Positions 23,791 to 36,229 of a stretch of 64,000 nt of DNA are shown here, piece after piece. The stretch covers positions 6,647,151-6,711,150 of the forward strand of contig CM035235.1 in assembly GCA_020226215.1 (NCBI GenBank), read 5' to 3'. The translations under genes were made by a program, and so were the position numbers. Below the pieces are notes generated by a model. That model was not told where the DNA came from and ran no database searches. It worked only from the letters and a program-made list of their open reading frames with translations. Source of the DNA: Sindora glabra (taxonomy: Eukaryota > Streptophyta > Magnoliopsida > Fabales > Fabaceae). Positions within the stretch are counted from its first letter, which is position 1. Each line of letters starts with the position of its first letter.

Positions 23791-26246
23791 GAAAGGAAAG
23801 AAATCTAAAAGAAAATTTTATTTTCAAAATTTTCTTTTGTTTATATTGATGGAAAATAAAGAGAAGAAAATATTATTATATTACTTTTACATATCAAAAT
23901 TTTGAAATTTTCTTTTTCAATTAACTTTCAAATTTTTCTTTCTTGTCTTTCCATTTTCTTCTTAACCTAACATAAAATCTTGAAAAACATTGCCATCACT
24001 ATATTTATTTCAAAAAATTAAATTAATAATAAATTAATCTTGAAAATTAAGTTATACATATATATCTAAATTACTTTTATTTACTGATTCAACTTTAATT
24101 TTTCAAATCATTATTTTAAGATTGAGTCCAATTAACTATAGTTAACTTTGACATAATTAGATGTTAAAATGAGTTCATATGATTTGCACATATTCATACT
24201 ATTAGTAATTTAAATTGAAAAATAATATAAGAAGGTAAATTGCATTGTAAAGTTGAAGTGTTGAATTGTCCATTTTCAAACTTCAAAGAGGTTTTTCATA
24301 TATGAGGCATGATATAAAAAGGTAATGTGAATCTTACAAAAAAAAATTAAAGTCTATTTATTTCATGAGAAAAATGAAATTTTATGAAATATAATTTTCT
24401 AAAATAATTCATTTTTAAAGAATAAAATTAAAACTCTTTGGAAGTGATAGTAATGAGGCAAGGTAGGGATGGATTAATCTTACATTGTCTCATCTTATGA
24501 CTTTCTACCTTACTTCATCTGGATTTATGGGGCAACTTGATACCTCATCCTTAGAATTCATGGTGCACTAGTATCCTGCAAGAAAATCTAAAGAAATAAA
24601 AAATAACAAAAATATTTAAATTTGAATATTTCTAATCTATACATAATTGATAAAATATTATAAGATATAATTTGTTCAACCAATTTTAAATTAAAAAGGA
24701 AACAACCAAGATAGATAATTTTAATTTTTTTTAACTTTCAAATATAATAATTAAATAAAAATGATAGATTAAAAGATAAATCTTAATTTTTTAATTTATT
24801 TCAAATATTTTAATTATCAAAAAATCAAATATATCATACGTATATTTATGGTGAATAAAAAAATGTAATTTCATAATTATCGAACTTTATGGAATAAGAT
24901 AAGATAATATTGCCACGTATTCAAATTTTACATTTGATTGAAAATTTAGAATAAGGTAAGAAAATATTATCATGTGTCCAAAATTTGCATTTGATTGAAA
25001 ATCTACCCCTCACCCTATTCCGTGGAGGAAAAATCAATATCATATTTGTGCATCATTAGGGCAAAGTTTATAGTGCATGCCTTGAAATCGAAATTTTGTA
25101 ATCCCAAATCTTAGGTAGGTTAGTTATCTTTCTTGCCACTTATTTGATTCCTTATTCATACAACCATCTATTTATTTTTATAAAACATATAAAAAATGAA
25201 AAAAAATATAAATCTACCTTTCAACTTTAAGATGATTACTTTTTATCCTACTTCTATTTTAAAGACTCAAAAATTATCTTTTTAAACTCTATAAAACTTG
25301 GAATTAATATTTATTATGAACTTAATCAATTGTTTTATCAAATTACATCTTTTTTTAATAAAATTTTCAAGTAAGATTCATATTATTATAATATATTGAT
25401 TTATTTTGTTATCTTTTCATATATAATTTTGTAATTAATTTTTTATTATCTAATTAAAATTTTATTTATCTAATTTAATTTTTATTAATTATATAATATA
25501 AAAATTATTAAAAAATTAATAAGATAAACTAATATATTATGATATTGTGATTTTTGTTTAAAAATATCATAAAAATAATGTAATTTAATAACATAATAAA
25601 TTAAATTGATGGTGTATGTTAATTTTAAATTTTATATAATTTAAATAATAATTTTCAAATTTTTAAAATTAAAAGAGATAAAATTCAATCATACTATAAT
25701 TCAAAGGTGTAGTGTGCAGGATATTTTCTTCAAACGTAACATACCTATACCCTATACGAGTATGACCCGTTTCTAACCATTTTGGTTCCAGTCTGAAATG
25801 ATTTATCAGCAAATTATTTGTTATATTCAAATATTGTTAAAAGGGTAAAAGCTTTTACCAAAATCATAATTATCTTACTTAATCAAGTTTTAAAAACTTA
25901 ATATTGTACCATTTTTGGCCTTGTGTGATGATTTTTTGCATAATCTAAAGAGACATCTTTGGTATGCCCGGATGCCTTCGCCGGATAATCCATGGATCGG
26001 AGATACATCTACAGAGAAGGTTCACGCATCTACTCCCGAAGGGCACTGAAACTAATAATTAAAAATTAAAAAAATGGATAATTTTAGGGAATTTCTTGTA
26101 ATTTAACCCATATTTCCCAATGTAATATCCTCGTGAGATCTTTAGCATAATACTGGTAGAAGTTGGATTCCCTGGATTTGTTGAGACAAACGAGGAAGAA
26201 AGAATTCAGACAGAGGTTTTACAAGCTTTTGTGGAGCTACTAGAAA
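23791..26246. other. AT-rich spacer between the CNL relic and the At4g13200-like gene
   Basis: No P-loop or coiled-coil CNL sequence is found here, so the relic's 5' part is lost. The segment 23790-23960 has purine-rich then pyrimidine-rich halves resembling a decayed TIR element. A 2-copy repeat lies at 24893-25005. The last 250 bases should include the promoter and 5' UTR of the downstream gene, but no sharp TATA element is evident. Confidence 0.45.
24893..25005. repeat. Two-copy tandem repeat, unit about 57 bp
   Basis: AATAAGATAAGATAATATTG... and AATAAGGTAAGAAAATATTA... are each followed by a CA(C/T)GT(A/G)T(T/C)CAAA stretch and by CATTTGATTGAAAATTTA or CATTTGATTGAAAATCTA. Confidence 0.8.
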
Positions 26247-29200
26247 ATGAGCGCTGGAATTTCGCCTGTGCCTCCCTCCAGACCCATGGTGGCCTCTGTT
26301 CGTCAATTTCCCTCAAATTTACTTGTTCCTCATAATTTGTATTGTTGTTCAAATCCAAATTTCAAATTCGTTAGCTTTTCCGGCAAAAGGGGTTCTCAGA
26401 CGCTCAGTGTTCGGCGCAATAGCAGCTTCTTCCCTGGTGGCCCTGGCTCTTCTGGTACAATACAAAGACCATCTCTTTTCATTTTTTAAAATTTAAGGTA
26501 GTTTTTATCTTGCGGGTTGCTTGTTCTGTTCAACAATTATTTGTTAATTAACCCGTTCCAGGTTGGGTATGGAATTATGTGACAAAATCTTTAAATTTTA
26601 GGTGCTGAGTTTAAATATGCGCATTTCAAGTTTACCTTTTGTGGAAATGGATCAGTTTAAATTTTAAGATTGGAAATTAGAATCTGTTTGAGGAATAGTT
26701 TGAGAAATATCCAAGAGATGGTTTTAAATTGCGTAAATTGAGTGGCTGCAGTTGTTGTATATCAAAATTACAGCAAATTGCTGTTGCAAACTGCAATTGC
26801 AGTTACGGACGACTTTTAAAGATCCATTTTAAGACTGGATTTTTCAGACAGCATTCAGTTGGCATTATTTCTTTCTTCATGAAGAATAATGATTCAACAA
26901 GCATATTGGTTTATCTCTAAGTTGCGATATGATGCATTCTTGGGTTTGTTTTATCAAATATGTTGTAAGTTGTAACACAACCCATAGAGGTATGTTATCA
27001 AACAAAATCATGTCTAGTTATTGATTTATTTTTGTTTCCTTATAAGTTCTTATTAGATTTGATTGACTTAATGAATTATATAGTGAATAAGGCAGTTAAT
27101 CATACAGGTGATGGTGACAGCAGGAGTATTCTGGATGCGTTTTTCTTGGGGAAGGCTCTGGCTGAAGCTGTAAATGAGCGTATTGAATCCACTGTTGGTG
27201 AGATTTTGAGTACAGTCGGCAGGTTGCAAGCTGAACAACAAAAGCAAGTACAGGACTTCCAGGTCAAAGAGCAAAATAACCTTTTATTAGCCCATGTTGA
27301 ATTCATGATTGATGCCTAGTCACATTCTGCATTTGCTGTCTTCATTATATCAAATATGGATAGAAATTATTCAAAGGCTTGCATTGACATTCATCCTTCT
27401 TGACAGAATAATGCTAATCACACTCATTTAGATTTAACTCGATTTCACACCCTACATACTTGGTAGAGTTTGATTTAAAATGGTTCCATTAATTCACTTG
27501 CATTGCCTATTTGAACTTTGTGAAGTGTGCAGTGTGAAAGACTGAGTGAATTCACTAGCATTTTTCCTGGCATCTAATTCTAATGACTGTAACAGCTTAT
27601 CAATGATCTGCATTGGAACACCTTGCTGTTATTCAGAAAATAGCAGTGCTCTCTTACTGATATTTATGTGTAACAAGTGACCTCTTCCAGTGTATTCAGT
27701 TATATGCAAAACGAATTTTACAACTAATGAATTCAGTCCAATTGTCCAAATCCAAGATTTTTTGGTGTCGGCTGTGTTTGCATTGTGTCATGTTTGTGGT
27801 TCTTAGGTATGATCCTATAGGAAGTAACTCATTGTGAGGCGAAATTTAATATAATATAGAAGTTGACACTTGTAGACTACAATGAGTTATTTCCTGTACG
27901 ATCATACCTGAGAACCACAAACATGGACACAAGATATTTGACACAATTTGTAGTTATATATACATATATATAAACTAGAACTAGAATATAACCTACGGAT
28001 TCCCGTGATTTTTTCAGAAAATTCATCTCAATATTCAATTTTAAATTTTAGGAGTTGGAAAAATATATAATATTTTATAAAAATTTAATTTTATCCTATT
28101 TAATGTTTACTTATCTATTAAAAAATTTAAAATTTATCAACAATAACAACAACAACAATAACAATAACAATAACAAAATCTTATTTTACTAAGTTAAAAA
28201 AATTATTTATTTATTTATTATTATATTTTTTTTGCTGAGTTGGATAACACATATCAGATGGAGAGAAATGCCTCCACTTAAGTTACAAGCTTAACAAAAC
28301 TTTATCCCACTAAGTTAAAAAAAATTATTTATTTATTATTATTATATATTTTTTTACTGAGTTAGATAACACCAGCCTGTAATTTAAGTGAGGGCATTTC
28401 TCTTCCTTTGAAATGTGTCAAACCTTTCACAATCAATGTAAAATTTTGTCAAAATCCCAAAAAATTTAAAATTTATCATTTTTAAAAAGTTATTTCCTCA
28501 AATTTTATTTTGAATATTGTAAAATTGCTTTTTCCGTTCACCCTTTATGTATAAAAATTTTGTGATCAAATTGAAAATTATAGGATGATAGCTTTTTAGA
28601 TAAGCTTGGTCTTATTCTTTGCCTCTAGAAAGTAGATCCCCATTCCATTGAAGATTGTTTTTAGTAATCGCAGAGGATCGTTTTGAATTTTTACCATTAA
28701 TAACATGATTTAATAACATACCCTACTAATTAGCTAAATTGAAGGCACTTTGATTATTAATTATAGACTTCTCATAATTGTTCTCCCTTTAACCATCTTC
28801 AATAGAATAAATGTATATTCCTAGATTGGATCCACATTTTATTTCTTTTCTACTCCTATTTTCTACTCTTATTTAATGGAAAAATATTTTGCTAAATTTT
28901 AAGATATTTTTTTCATATCAAATTTTTCATAACATTTAAACATTAAAAAATTTATTTTCTAACTCTTTTTATTTTCACATGTTTTATTTCCACTTTTTGC
29001 TACAAATTCAAACAAAAAGGCTCTTTGTATATAGTGACAATTTCCAGCATGACTTGGCATAGGTTAAACCGACGTGCATTCTACTTACCAAATCTCAGTT
29101 TTGCTTGGACTAACCTCCCATCTAATATTCTTACCCCTTCGAATTTATGTATCTTGAAAATCAACTTTATAATATTTGGCTCATAAATGACAAATTTTCT

Positions 29201-29764
29201 GTCAAGATGTTGCTCCCTACAAAGTTGTGTGGCATTATTCAGGAATCCTTCACAAAATTTCCCCTGATAAAGGGATTGCTATTTCATATTTGCACTGTCC
29301 GTGAATTTATGGCAAAAAAATATTGTTTATTATCCCAAGTCACTTCTGCAAGCCAGCAGCCTGGATCCACATTTCTAATGGGTTATCACATCTCAGAGCA
29401 TGTATTAACAATCTAACTCACAAGTTGTAGTTATATACCCCATTTTCTGTTGTTAGATATGTGCATTCCAATTCATTTCCTGTTGATAAAAAGGACAATG
29501 CCTGGGCAGGAAGAGGTCTTGGAGAGAGCCAAAAAGGCTAAGGAGAAAGCCGCACGCGAAGCCATGGAAGCTCAAGGACTCATTCCCACATCTAGGACTG
29601 AGACAAAAGCCACAGATCCTGTTGCTTCTGGAACCTCTCCTGCAGCCGCAGATGAAGCCATCCCTTCTAGTCCATCATATTCTGATCAGATCACTGCTGC
29701 AGCTGATGCGAACACAGAACCTGCCGAAGAGGAACCAGCTTTGGGTTCGTCAAAGGATGACTAA
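26247..29764 (+). CDS. At4g13200-like chloroplast-targeted protein, 3 exons, 205 aa
   Basis: Exons are 26247-26454, 27108-27262 and 29510-29764, with GT-AG introns. The joined length of 618 bp keeps one frame to TAA at 29762-29764. Residues 1 to about 69 are rich in Ser, Arg and Pro with few acids (MSAGISPVPPSRPMVASVRQ ... VRRNSSFFPGGPGSSG), a typical chloroplast transit peptide. The conserved core is in exon 2, SILDAFFLGKALAEAVNERI and STVGEILSTVGRLQAEQQKQ, running into EEVLERAKKAKEKAAREAME in exon 3. This is a predicted amphipathic or coiled-coil helix matching the family I know as uncharacterized protein At4g13200, chloroplastic. The tail is low-complexity, Ala/Thr/Glu-rich, ending SSKDD. 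Molecular function is not established to my knowledge. The ATG is the first in frame before the transit peptide. Intron 2 (2.2 kb) carries foldback and Helitron-like debris. Confidence 0.9.
27783..27932. mobile_element. Foldback/MITE-like inverted repeat in intron 2 of the At4g13200-like gene
   Basis: The left arm (27783-27835) reads TTGTGTCATGTTTGTGGTTC, then TATGATCCTA and AGTAACTCATTGT. The right arm (27879-27932) is its reverse complement with few mismatches. About 53-bp arms surround a loop of roughly 43 nt. Outer GTGTC-type sequence on both sides suggests the TIRs extend further with lower identity. There is no coding capacity. A long near-perfect hairpin in a transcribed intron would be double-stranded in the pre-mRNA. 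Confidence 0.75.
27981..28008 (-). mobile_element. Helitron-like 3' terminus, minus orientation
   Basis: On the minus strand the sequence reads CACGGGAATCCGTAGG, then seven bases, then CTAG followed by T. A short GC-rich hairpin a few bases before CTRR-T is the Helitron 3' end signature. It resembles the cleaner copy at 34391-34422. The body would extend to higher coordinates; the 5' end was not located. Confidence 0.42.
28174..28408. repeat. Nested direct and inverted repeats in intron 2
   Basis: A direct repeat of about 75 bp (28174-28250 and 28297-28372) shares ACTAAGTTAAAAAAA, the ATTTATTTATTATTATTATA run and TGAGTT(G/A)GATAACAC. After each copy comes one arm of an inverted repeat: GAGAGAAATGCCTCCACTTA (about 28260-28290) against its near reverse complement TAAGTGAGGGCATTTCTCTT (about 28376-28408). 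The layout suggests a foldback unit duplicated head to tail and then rearranged. Confidence 0.7.
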
Positions 29765-30763
29765 TCCTTAAGGTTTGGATTATGTATTTTGGGTTTTAGC
29801 TGGTGTATACCAAATTTCTGGTCTGGAATAATGTTTCTCTAGTTGAAATAATTTTGATGAGTCCTTCGACATTTCCTTTACGAAAATTTCGTCATTTACT
29901 GGAGGAACTTAAGATATAAGAAGTATAGATTCTTATTTAGGTTGTATTTGTTTTGATGAAAAATATATTTTATAAGAATATAATTATAAAATATCAAGAT
30001 GATGGGATACATTTAATATTGAATGAAATAAACGTAGAGAAAGGTAATTTTTTTTTTCTTTTTTAAAGATGAAATTATTATTCGTCTTCTATTTGGACTT
30101 TAGTGATAATTTTCCTTTTTTAATTATAAGATATATAGAGATATATGGTATTACTTTATTTCTATATAGGGAGATGAGATTTTTCTAAAACAAATATTTT
30201 TTAAAAAATAAATGGAGGCTATGTCCCTATTCCTTTGTCTTTGTAGTGTTGTCATTTGGAATATAATTTATTAATATCATACCTTGCGGAGAACTTGATC
30301 TTATTTCAGCGCTAAAAGCCCAATGAGTATACTTACAATTCTCTAGTGATATGTTTGGATTTAGAAATTAAAATTGATAATTTAATTATGAAGGAATTTA
30401 AGTATTATAGACTGAAATATTTTATATAATAATAAGTAGATAGAATTTATAAATTATTTAAATATTATAAGTGAAAATTTTAAAGTATCAAATTTAATAT
30501 TTAAAATTCAATCAAAATAAATATTACAAATTTTACATTTTATAGGAATTAAGTAATATTATTTATTTTTAATATAAAATTTTAAAATCTCTGATAATTA
30601 CTAAAAACATAAGGTCGAAACTTTGTAACAGCAAGTCACCGAGTCGTTTCAAGATGCTTGTTGCCTGTTTCAAACTTGTGAGTATTAATGGTAGATGAAG
30701 GTTGGCTGCACCATTTGTATCAGACATCTGTACGCTGATATGTGAATCAATTATAATCAATGT
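29765..30763. other. 3' UTR and AT-rich spacer
   Basis: The first 100-150 bases after the TAA still look UTR-like, and an AATAAT signal occurs at about 29828. The rest is AT-rich with no recognised gene. The ORF at 30569-30760 has no domain. Confidence 0.4.
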
Positions 30764-31090
30764 AGGGTATGTTTGTGTACTGTTTTTTAAAATAATTTTT
30801 TATTTTTGTTTTTAGAAATAAAAATTTTTATTTGATAGAATGTTTTTAAATTTTATTTTTAAAAATTATAATTCCAAACGAGTAATTTAAAAATATAAAA
30901 AAAAAAAAATTTTGATTTTTTTAAACTTATTCTCTAATTGTGAATGTCAACTATGTAATTAAATAAAATTTTTTATTTGTAATACAGATTGCTGTTTATT
31001 CTTTATCTTCCATTAATTCAAAAATAATTTAAAAAAATTTTTTAAAACTATAAAAATAAAAACACGTCCAAGTATCTATTGGTTTTTAAA
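30764..31090. mobile_element. hAT-like MITE
   Basis: The left edge GGGTATGTTTGTGTACTG followed by T-rich TTATTTTTG, and the reverse complement of the right edge (ATACTTGGACGTGTTTTTAT), form imperfect TIRs around an AT-rich non-coding core. Such GTGTTTGG-type ends are common in plant hAT-derived MITEs. The target-site duplication was not resolved. Confidence 0.4.
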
Positions 31091-31639
31091 AAGTATCACT
31101 CTTTAAGAGTTTAAGAGATATTTTAATGAGTATTAGTTTTACACAAAGATAAAATAATATAATCCGTTACCAAAAGACAAATCAATCATCAATCCTTTTC
31201 CACCGTACATGTTTTAAGATGGGATTAAAGTAAAGTTTAATATAGTTATACTAAATAGACGTCTTCTAACAAATGATGACATGTATGACCTTCAAAATAA
31301 AAAAATAAAAAAAAAGGTTTCGTTTATCCATTTTTTATTAGATATTTGGATTAAGTGACAGCATTTGCTGCATTTTTCAATAAGTTTTCCCGCCAACTTG
31401 CTTTTTTTTTCACTTTTTTATTTTTCATTTTATTCTATTTAAATTTTTGTGGCCCAATATTTGCACTTTCTTTTAAATTTTTACATAATTTGTTTTTTTT
31501 ACTTACTTTATTACTCCATTACATTATGTACATATTATTTTTCATATTTATATTATTGTATTTTTATATCCATTTTGACTGATTATATTTCAAATAAAAA
31601 TATTAGATATAATATGAAATATTTTAATTTTTATTATAA

Positions 31640-34190
31640 AATTTTTTAAATAAGTTAAATTTTTAATTTGGTTAAATTACTTTTTATATTTTTATTACTA
31701 CACAGTATCTCTTCTTTTTATTTTCTCTATTACTTTATTAACTCATATATATATAAAATAGTTTTTTAATTTTTTTATATTTTTCATGTTCACTAATATT
31801 ATTTATAACTCAAATCCTAATGTCACTTAATAGTATTAATATAGCATGATATATTTTATTTTATTATAAAAAAATTTAAATTAATTAATTAATCTATTTT
31901 AACTTCTAGATTATTTTACAACTCATCCATCGTATTGCTTCTTTTAATTTGCTTCATGGTATGTTTTCTTTTCTTTTCTTTTTTTATATTCACTCCCATT
32001 ATTTATAACTTATACACTACCATCACTAAGAAGTATATATTTTATTTTTTTCATGAAAATAATTTAAAATTTTAATTTAATTGAATTACTTAATTATATA
32101 TTTTATTTTTAACTCTTATGTTACTTTACAACTCACATATTATTTATCTTCTTTTATTTATATACTTTATTACATTTTTTTCTTTTTCTCACATCCCTTA
32201 CTATTGCTTATAATTTAAATGCTAATATCAAAAAATAGTATACATGAAACACAATATATTTAATTTAATTACATGTTCTATTATTCAATAAAAATATAAG
32301 TAATTTAAAATTAAATTTATTTATTTAAAATTTATCAATATTTTTATATCAATTTTGAAATTGAATATACATCAATTGAAATTTTATCAATATTTTTGCA
32401 ACTTACTAATTGTTTTAATATTTATTTTATTATATTTTTCTGCTCACTTCTAATCTAATTAAACTAATAAAAGAAGGTTCTACTTTTGCATATTTTTTTA
32501 TTTAATTGGTTTACTTAACTAAATATTATATTCTTTATTCTTATTTTACTTTATAATTCACCCATTATTTCTCTCCTTACTCCACATCATATTCTTCTTT
32601 TTATTATTTTTTTTATTTATTTATGTTATTTACAATTTATGCTAATATAATTATGAAATATATGTAGCACATGATATGTTTTTTTTGTTATAAAACATTT
32701 TAAATATTTAATTTAATTAAATTATTTAATAACACTTTTCTACTTTGCAACTTACTTATTATTTCTCTTCTTTTTATTTATCCTATTTGCATTTTTTTTC
32801 GATCTACTGATATTATTTACAACTTAGATACTAATTTTACACAAAAATTATAATGGGTGCACCTTAGGCTTAATTTTATTATAAAAATATTTTAAATAAA
32901 TTATAAATTTAATAGAAAAAATATTCATTGAAATAATTAATTACATATTTTTATTTAAAAAAATATTCTGATATTAATTTTAAATTTATGTATTTAAATT
33001 TTTTAATATTTTATGAATATTAATTTTTAAGTGTTATATTTTAAATTGTATTAATTAAGATTTTATCAAAGCTTTACAACTCACTTATTTTACTTCCTCC
33101 TATCTATTTTGTAGCATATTTTTTCATCTTTACCCATAATATTTATAACTCAAATATTAGTATCATTAAATAGTATAGATATTACATAATATATTTATAT
33201 TAATTGTAAAAATATTTTGTATAAATTAAATATCTAATTTAATTAATCATTTAAATTAATAATCTATTTTTAACTTTTATACTACTAAAAAATAGAACCA
33301 CACTATCTTCTTTTTATTTGCTTCATTTTATATTTTTCTTCTTTTCTATTTATATTTACTTTTATTGCTTATGGCTCAAACACAAATATTATTAAGAAGT
33401 GAATATACAACATTATATATTTTATTCTTGTTACTATTTTTATTTAAAATATGCTTAAGATTTAATTTAATTTAGTTATTTAATTACATATTCATTTTCA
33501 ACTTTTATATCATTTTTTTAGCTTATACATTATTTATTTTCTTTTTAATTTTTTCAATTGGATATTTTTCTTTTTTTCTCCTTTTTTTATCCATAACTAT
33601 TATTTATAACTTAGATGTTGATATTACTATATAGTTTAGATATAACATGATGTATTTAATTGGATTATAACAATATTTTAAATAAGTTAAAATTTTAATA
33701 TAGAAAGTACTAATCAAATTACATAATTACATATTATATTTTTTTAATAAATTTCTTTCAAAACTATAATTAAATTTATTTATTTAAAATCTATCAATAT
33801 TTTCTGTTTATTAATCTTTAAATATTATGTTTTAAATTAAACATACATTAATTTATATTTTGTCAAGGATTTATATTTATAATTCAAATACTGTTTCTAC
33901 TCCATTGCATGTTATTTTTTTTAATTTTTTTCACTTCTATTATTTACAACTTAAACTCTAATGTAATTGAATTGTACAAATATAAAATAAAATATTTTAT
34001 TTTTTATTTTAAAAATATTTTAAATAAGTTCAAGACCTAATTTAATTTAATTATGTAATTATATATTCTATTTTAAATTCTTATATTATATTTTAAATTT
34101 TATTATTTAAAAATTTGAATATATAATTATAAAATACTAACAAATTATATTTTAACACTTTTGTAATTTATAATTATATATTTATTATTT
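31640..34190 (+). repeat. Degenerate AT-rich tandem array with apparent higher-order structure, + orientation
   Basis: A consensus core of the type ATTTATAACTCAAA(N)CTAATATCA...AATAGTAT...CATGATATATTTTATT, followed by AAAATATTTTAAATAAGTTAA and TTACAACTCATTATTTCTCTTC, recurs at about 31801, 32001, 32206, 32628, 32814, 33141, 33366, 33602 and 33942. The basic unit is about 200-235 bp. A longer insert (TATTTAAAATTTATCAATAT ...) recurs near 32320, 32990 and 33780, so units seem grouped in blocks of two or three plus the insert, about 670-790 bp each. Copies are old and divergent. The same family appears inverted at about 60560-62760. Confidence 0.72.
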
Positions 34191-34193
34191 TTA

Positions 34194-34356
34194 GGGTAAT
34201 ACTATAAGGAACCTTACCTCCTATGAAATTGAGTATTTTTATTATTAGATTATATTTAATGCATAATATTTTATTTTTTAATTTTAATTTATTTATTTTT
34301 GGAATTCAAAAAAGGCAAATCAAATACTTAGGAGTAAAACCCTTCATAGCATTATC
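34194..34356. mobile_element. Short MITE with imperfect TIRs
   Basis: GGGTAATACTATAAGGAACC at the left and the reverse complement of the right end (GATAATGCTATGAAGGGTTT) align, continuing into CTCCTA and a TATTT block. The element is about 162 bp with no ORF. It sits between the tandem array and the Helitron-type terminus. Confidence 0.55.
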
Positions 34357-34390
34357 TTTATTTTTATGTTCATGATAATTGAAAAAACTG

Positions 34391-34422
34391 ATACCCGTGC
34401 AAAGCACGGGTATAAACTCTAG
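34391..34422 (+). mobile_element. Helitron-type 3' terminus, plus orientation
   Basis: ATACCCGTGC-AAA-GCACGGGTAT is a perfect 10-bp-stem hairpin in otherwise AT-rich sequence. It is followed after five bases by CTAG (34419-34422) and then T. GC-rich hairpin plus CTRR plus T is the canonical Helitron 3' end. The body lies to the left and would include the MITE and the tandem array. A 5' TC end was not identified. Confidence 0.65.
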
Positions 34423-34602
34423 TTTTATACTATTAAACTAGTTAAATTATATTTTATTATGTTATTGTCTTATCCTCTTCCGAGCACGCTCCAATAAACT
34501 TGTAACTTCGGATGCAGACATGGTGTATTACATAATAAAACAAAATCTCGAGTGAAAAAAAAAAATTTTTTAAAAGGCATACCTCTTCCACACTGTTAAG
34601 TT

Positions 34603-35092
34603 GTCGTTTGGTTCGCAATGAGAGTATAAGAAATCTTATTTTTTAAAAAATAAAAAAGAAGTAAATTATTTAATTAGTCATCATTTAACAATTAGAAGAA
34701 ATATGAGTTCATGAGAAGTTTAACTTCTTAGGAAGTATATGAAAAATTGCTTTTCCATCTTCTCCTAAACAAGTTTTATTTTTTATGATTTTTATTAATA
34801 TAAAAATAAAATTATCTTTACTAAATTCAATTAATAATAATTAAAATTTATGAATTTATATTATAATAATATTAAAGATATAATAATTATTTTGTTAACG
34901 TTTCCGATGAAGTTCAAACTTAAACTAAACAAAATATAAGAGGTTACTTCCTAAAAAGAGTGACTTTTTTAATGTTAACTAAATAACTTTGAACACTTTC
35001 CCAAAAGTTCATATAAGAAGTTGCTTCCTAAAAAGTTCAATTTTCTATAGGAATTTACTTTTCATGTGAATCAAATGCATCCTAAATATGCT
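34603..35092. mobile_element. hAT-like MITE of about 490 bp
   Basis: The left end GTCGTTTGGTTCGCAATGAG and the reverse complement of the right end (GGATGCATTTGATTCACATG) align as imperfect TIRs, and the subterminal GAAGTAAA/AAAAGTAAA blocks also match. The interior is AT-rich and non-coding, with several TAGGAAGT motifs. Confidence 0.55.
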
Positions 35093-36229
35093 ACAATGGC
35101 GCAAAAATTGCACAATGCACACTGCCATAGATTTTCACCATTTGAGCTCCCACCGTAACCCTAAAATTCACTGAGGGGGAAGCTCCAAACTCAAACAACC
35201 CATCCAACATTCACCAAACAAAAAATGCTCATATACTCTAATTGTAATACTTTTTCTTGTACTCAATCAATGAAGAGGAATCAATTGTCATGTCAATTTT
35301 ATGAAACTTATATACATTGAAAGTTGTATTTTTTATACATTGAAAATTATAATCAATTCATTTCCATTGGCTAAGAGCAAGGATATGTACTATATTTAAA
35401 GTATGCAAAAATTTCTCTCACTAAAATCTTGTTACTCTAAGTAGTATGTATGCTATGCTAATTTTTTGGCAAGATAATGATAACTAGACTAACATAGGAA
35501 GTAGGAATGTTGAAATGAAGTTAGATCCACATATAGATCTACGAATTAGCAAAAAATATGAACTAAGATTCGAAAAATATGAACTCATTTAAATGCATTC
35601 CTAAAACAATTTGATTGATAATAAACATGGACGAGATTGAATAATCTATATTTTTTCAATTTTAAATTAAATTAATATACTATATAAATCTTCTCCCAGT
35701 AAATCCAATATTTATTCTCAATCCTAATTCTTTATTTTTAAATTAATTTAAATAAGTTATTTCTAAATTAATAATTTCAAAATTAATTAATTTTTATTAT
35801 AACTTATCTAATGTTAAATTGTTACTACAAATTAAATACGGATTAAATGTATAATTTTTAAATTTATAACTATTATTTTAAACTTTTTTAAAAGAAAAAT
35901 TCCACAGATTCGACATACAAATATGCAACCCACAAAATTTAAGACTCGGTTTCCTATTCAAAGAGCCCGCAACTTTTGGGGAACCTGTTTGGTTCAGTTT
36001 ATTGTAGTCGGTCCATACAAACTAATCCGCAAATGGGGCGAACGGATCCATTTCAGTTATAATAGGAAGACACATCCAACAAAGGGACTGATAATTTAAA
36101 AAAAAAAAATCGTTTCCTCGTTGCCCTTGATGGAAACAAACTTTGTATGTGCGCATGTTGCAAAAAACAATGAATTATATATAATAAGGATAAATTAATG
36201 CAAAATTCTTCAAAATTACGACAGAAGCT
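35093..36229. other. Spacer, including probable old 3' UTR of the NSN1 relic
   Basis: No ORF or RNA gene recognised. The last few hundred bases are less AT-rich and lie 3' of the minus-strand NSN1 pseudogene. Confidence 0.4.

Noticed and set aside
27783..27932. Conventional miRNA precursor
   Set aside because: Arms of more than 50 bp with very few mismatches, extending outward as weaker TIRs, fit a MITE better than a conserved miRNA gene. No known mature miRNA was recognised.
31640..34190. Could the regular spacing be a CRISPR array?
   Set aside because: Eukaryotic context, units of 200 bp or more, divergent copies and no short repeat-spacer alternation.
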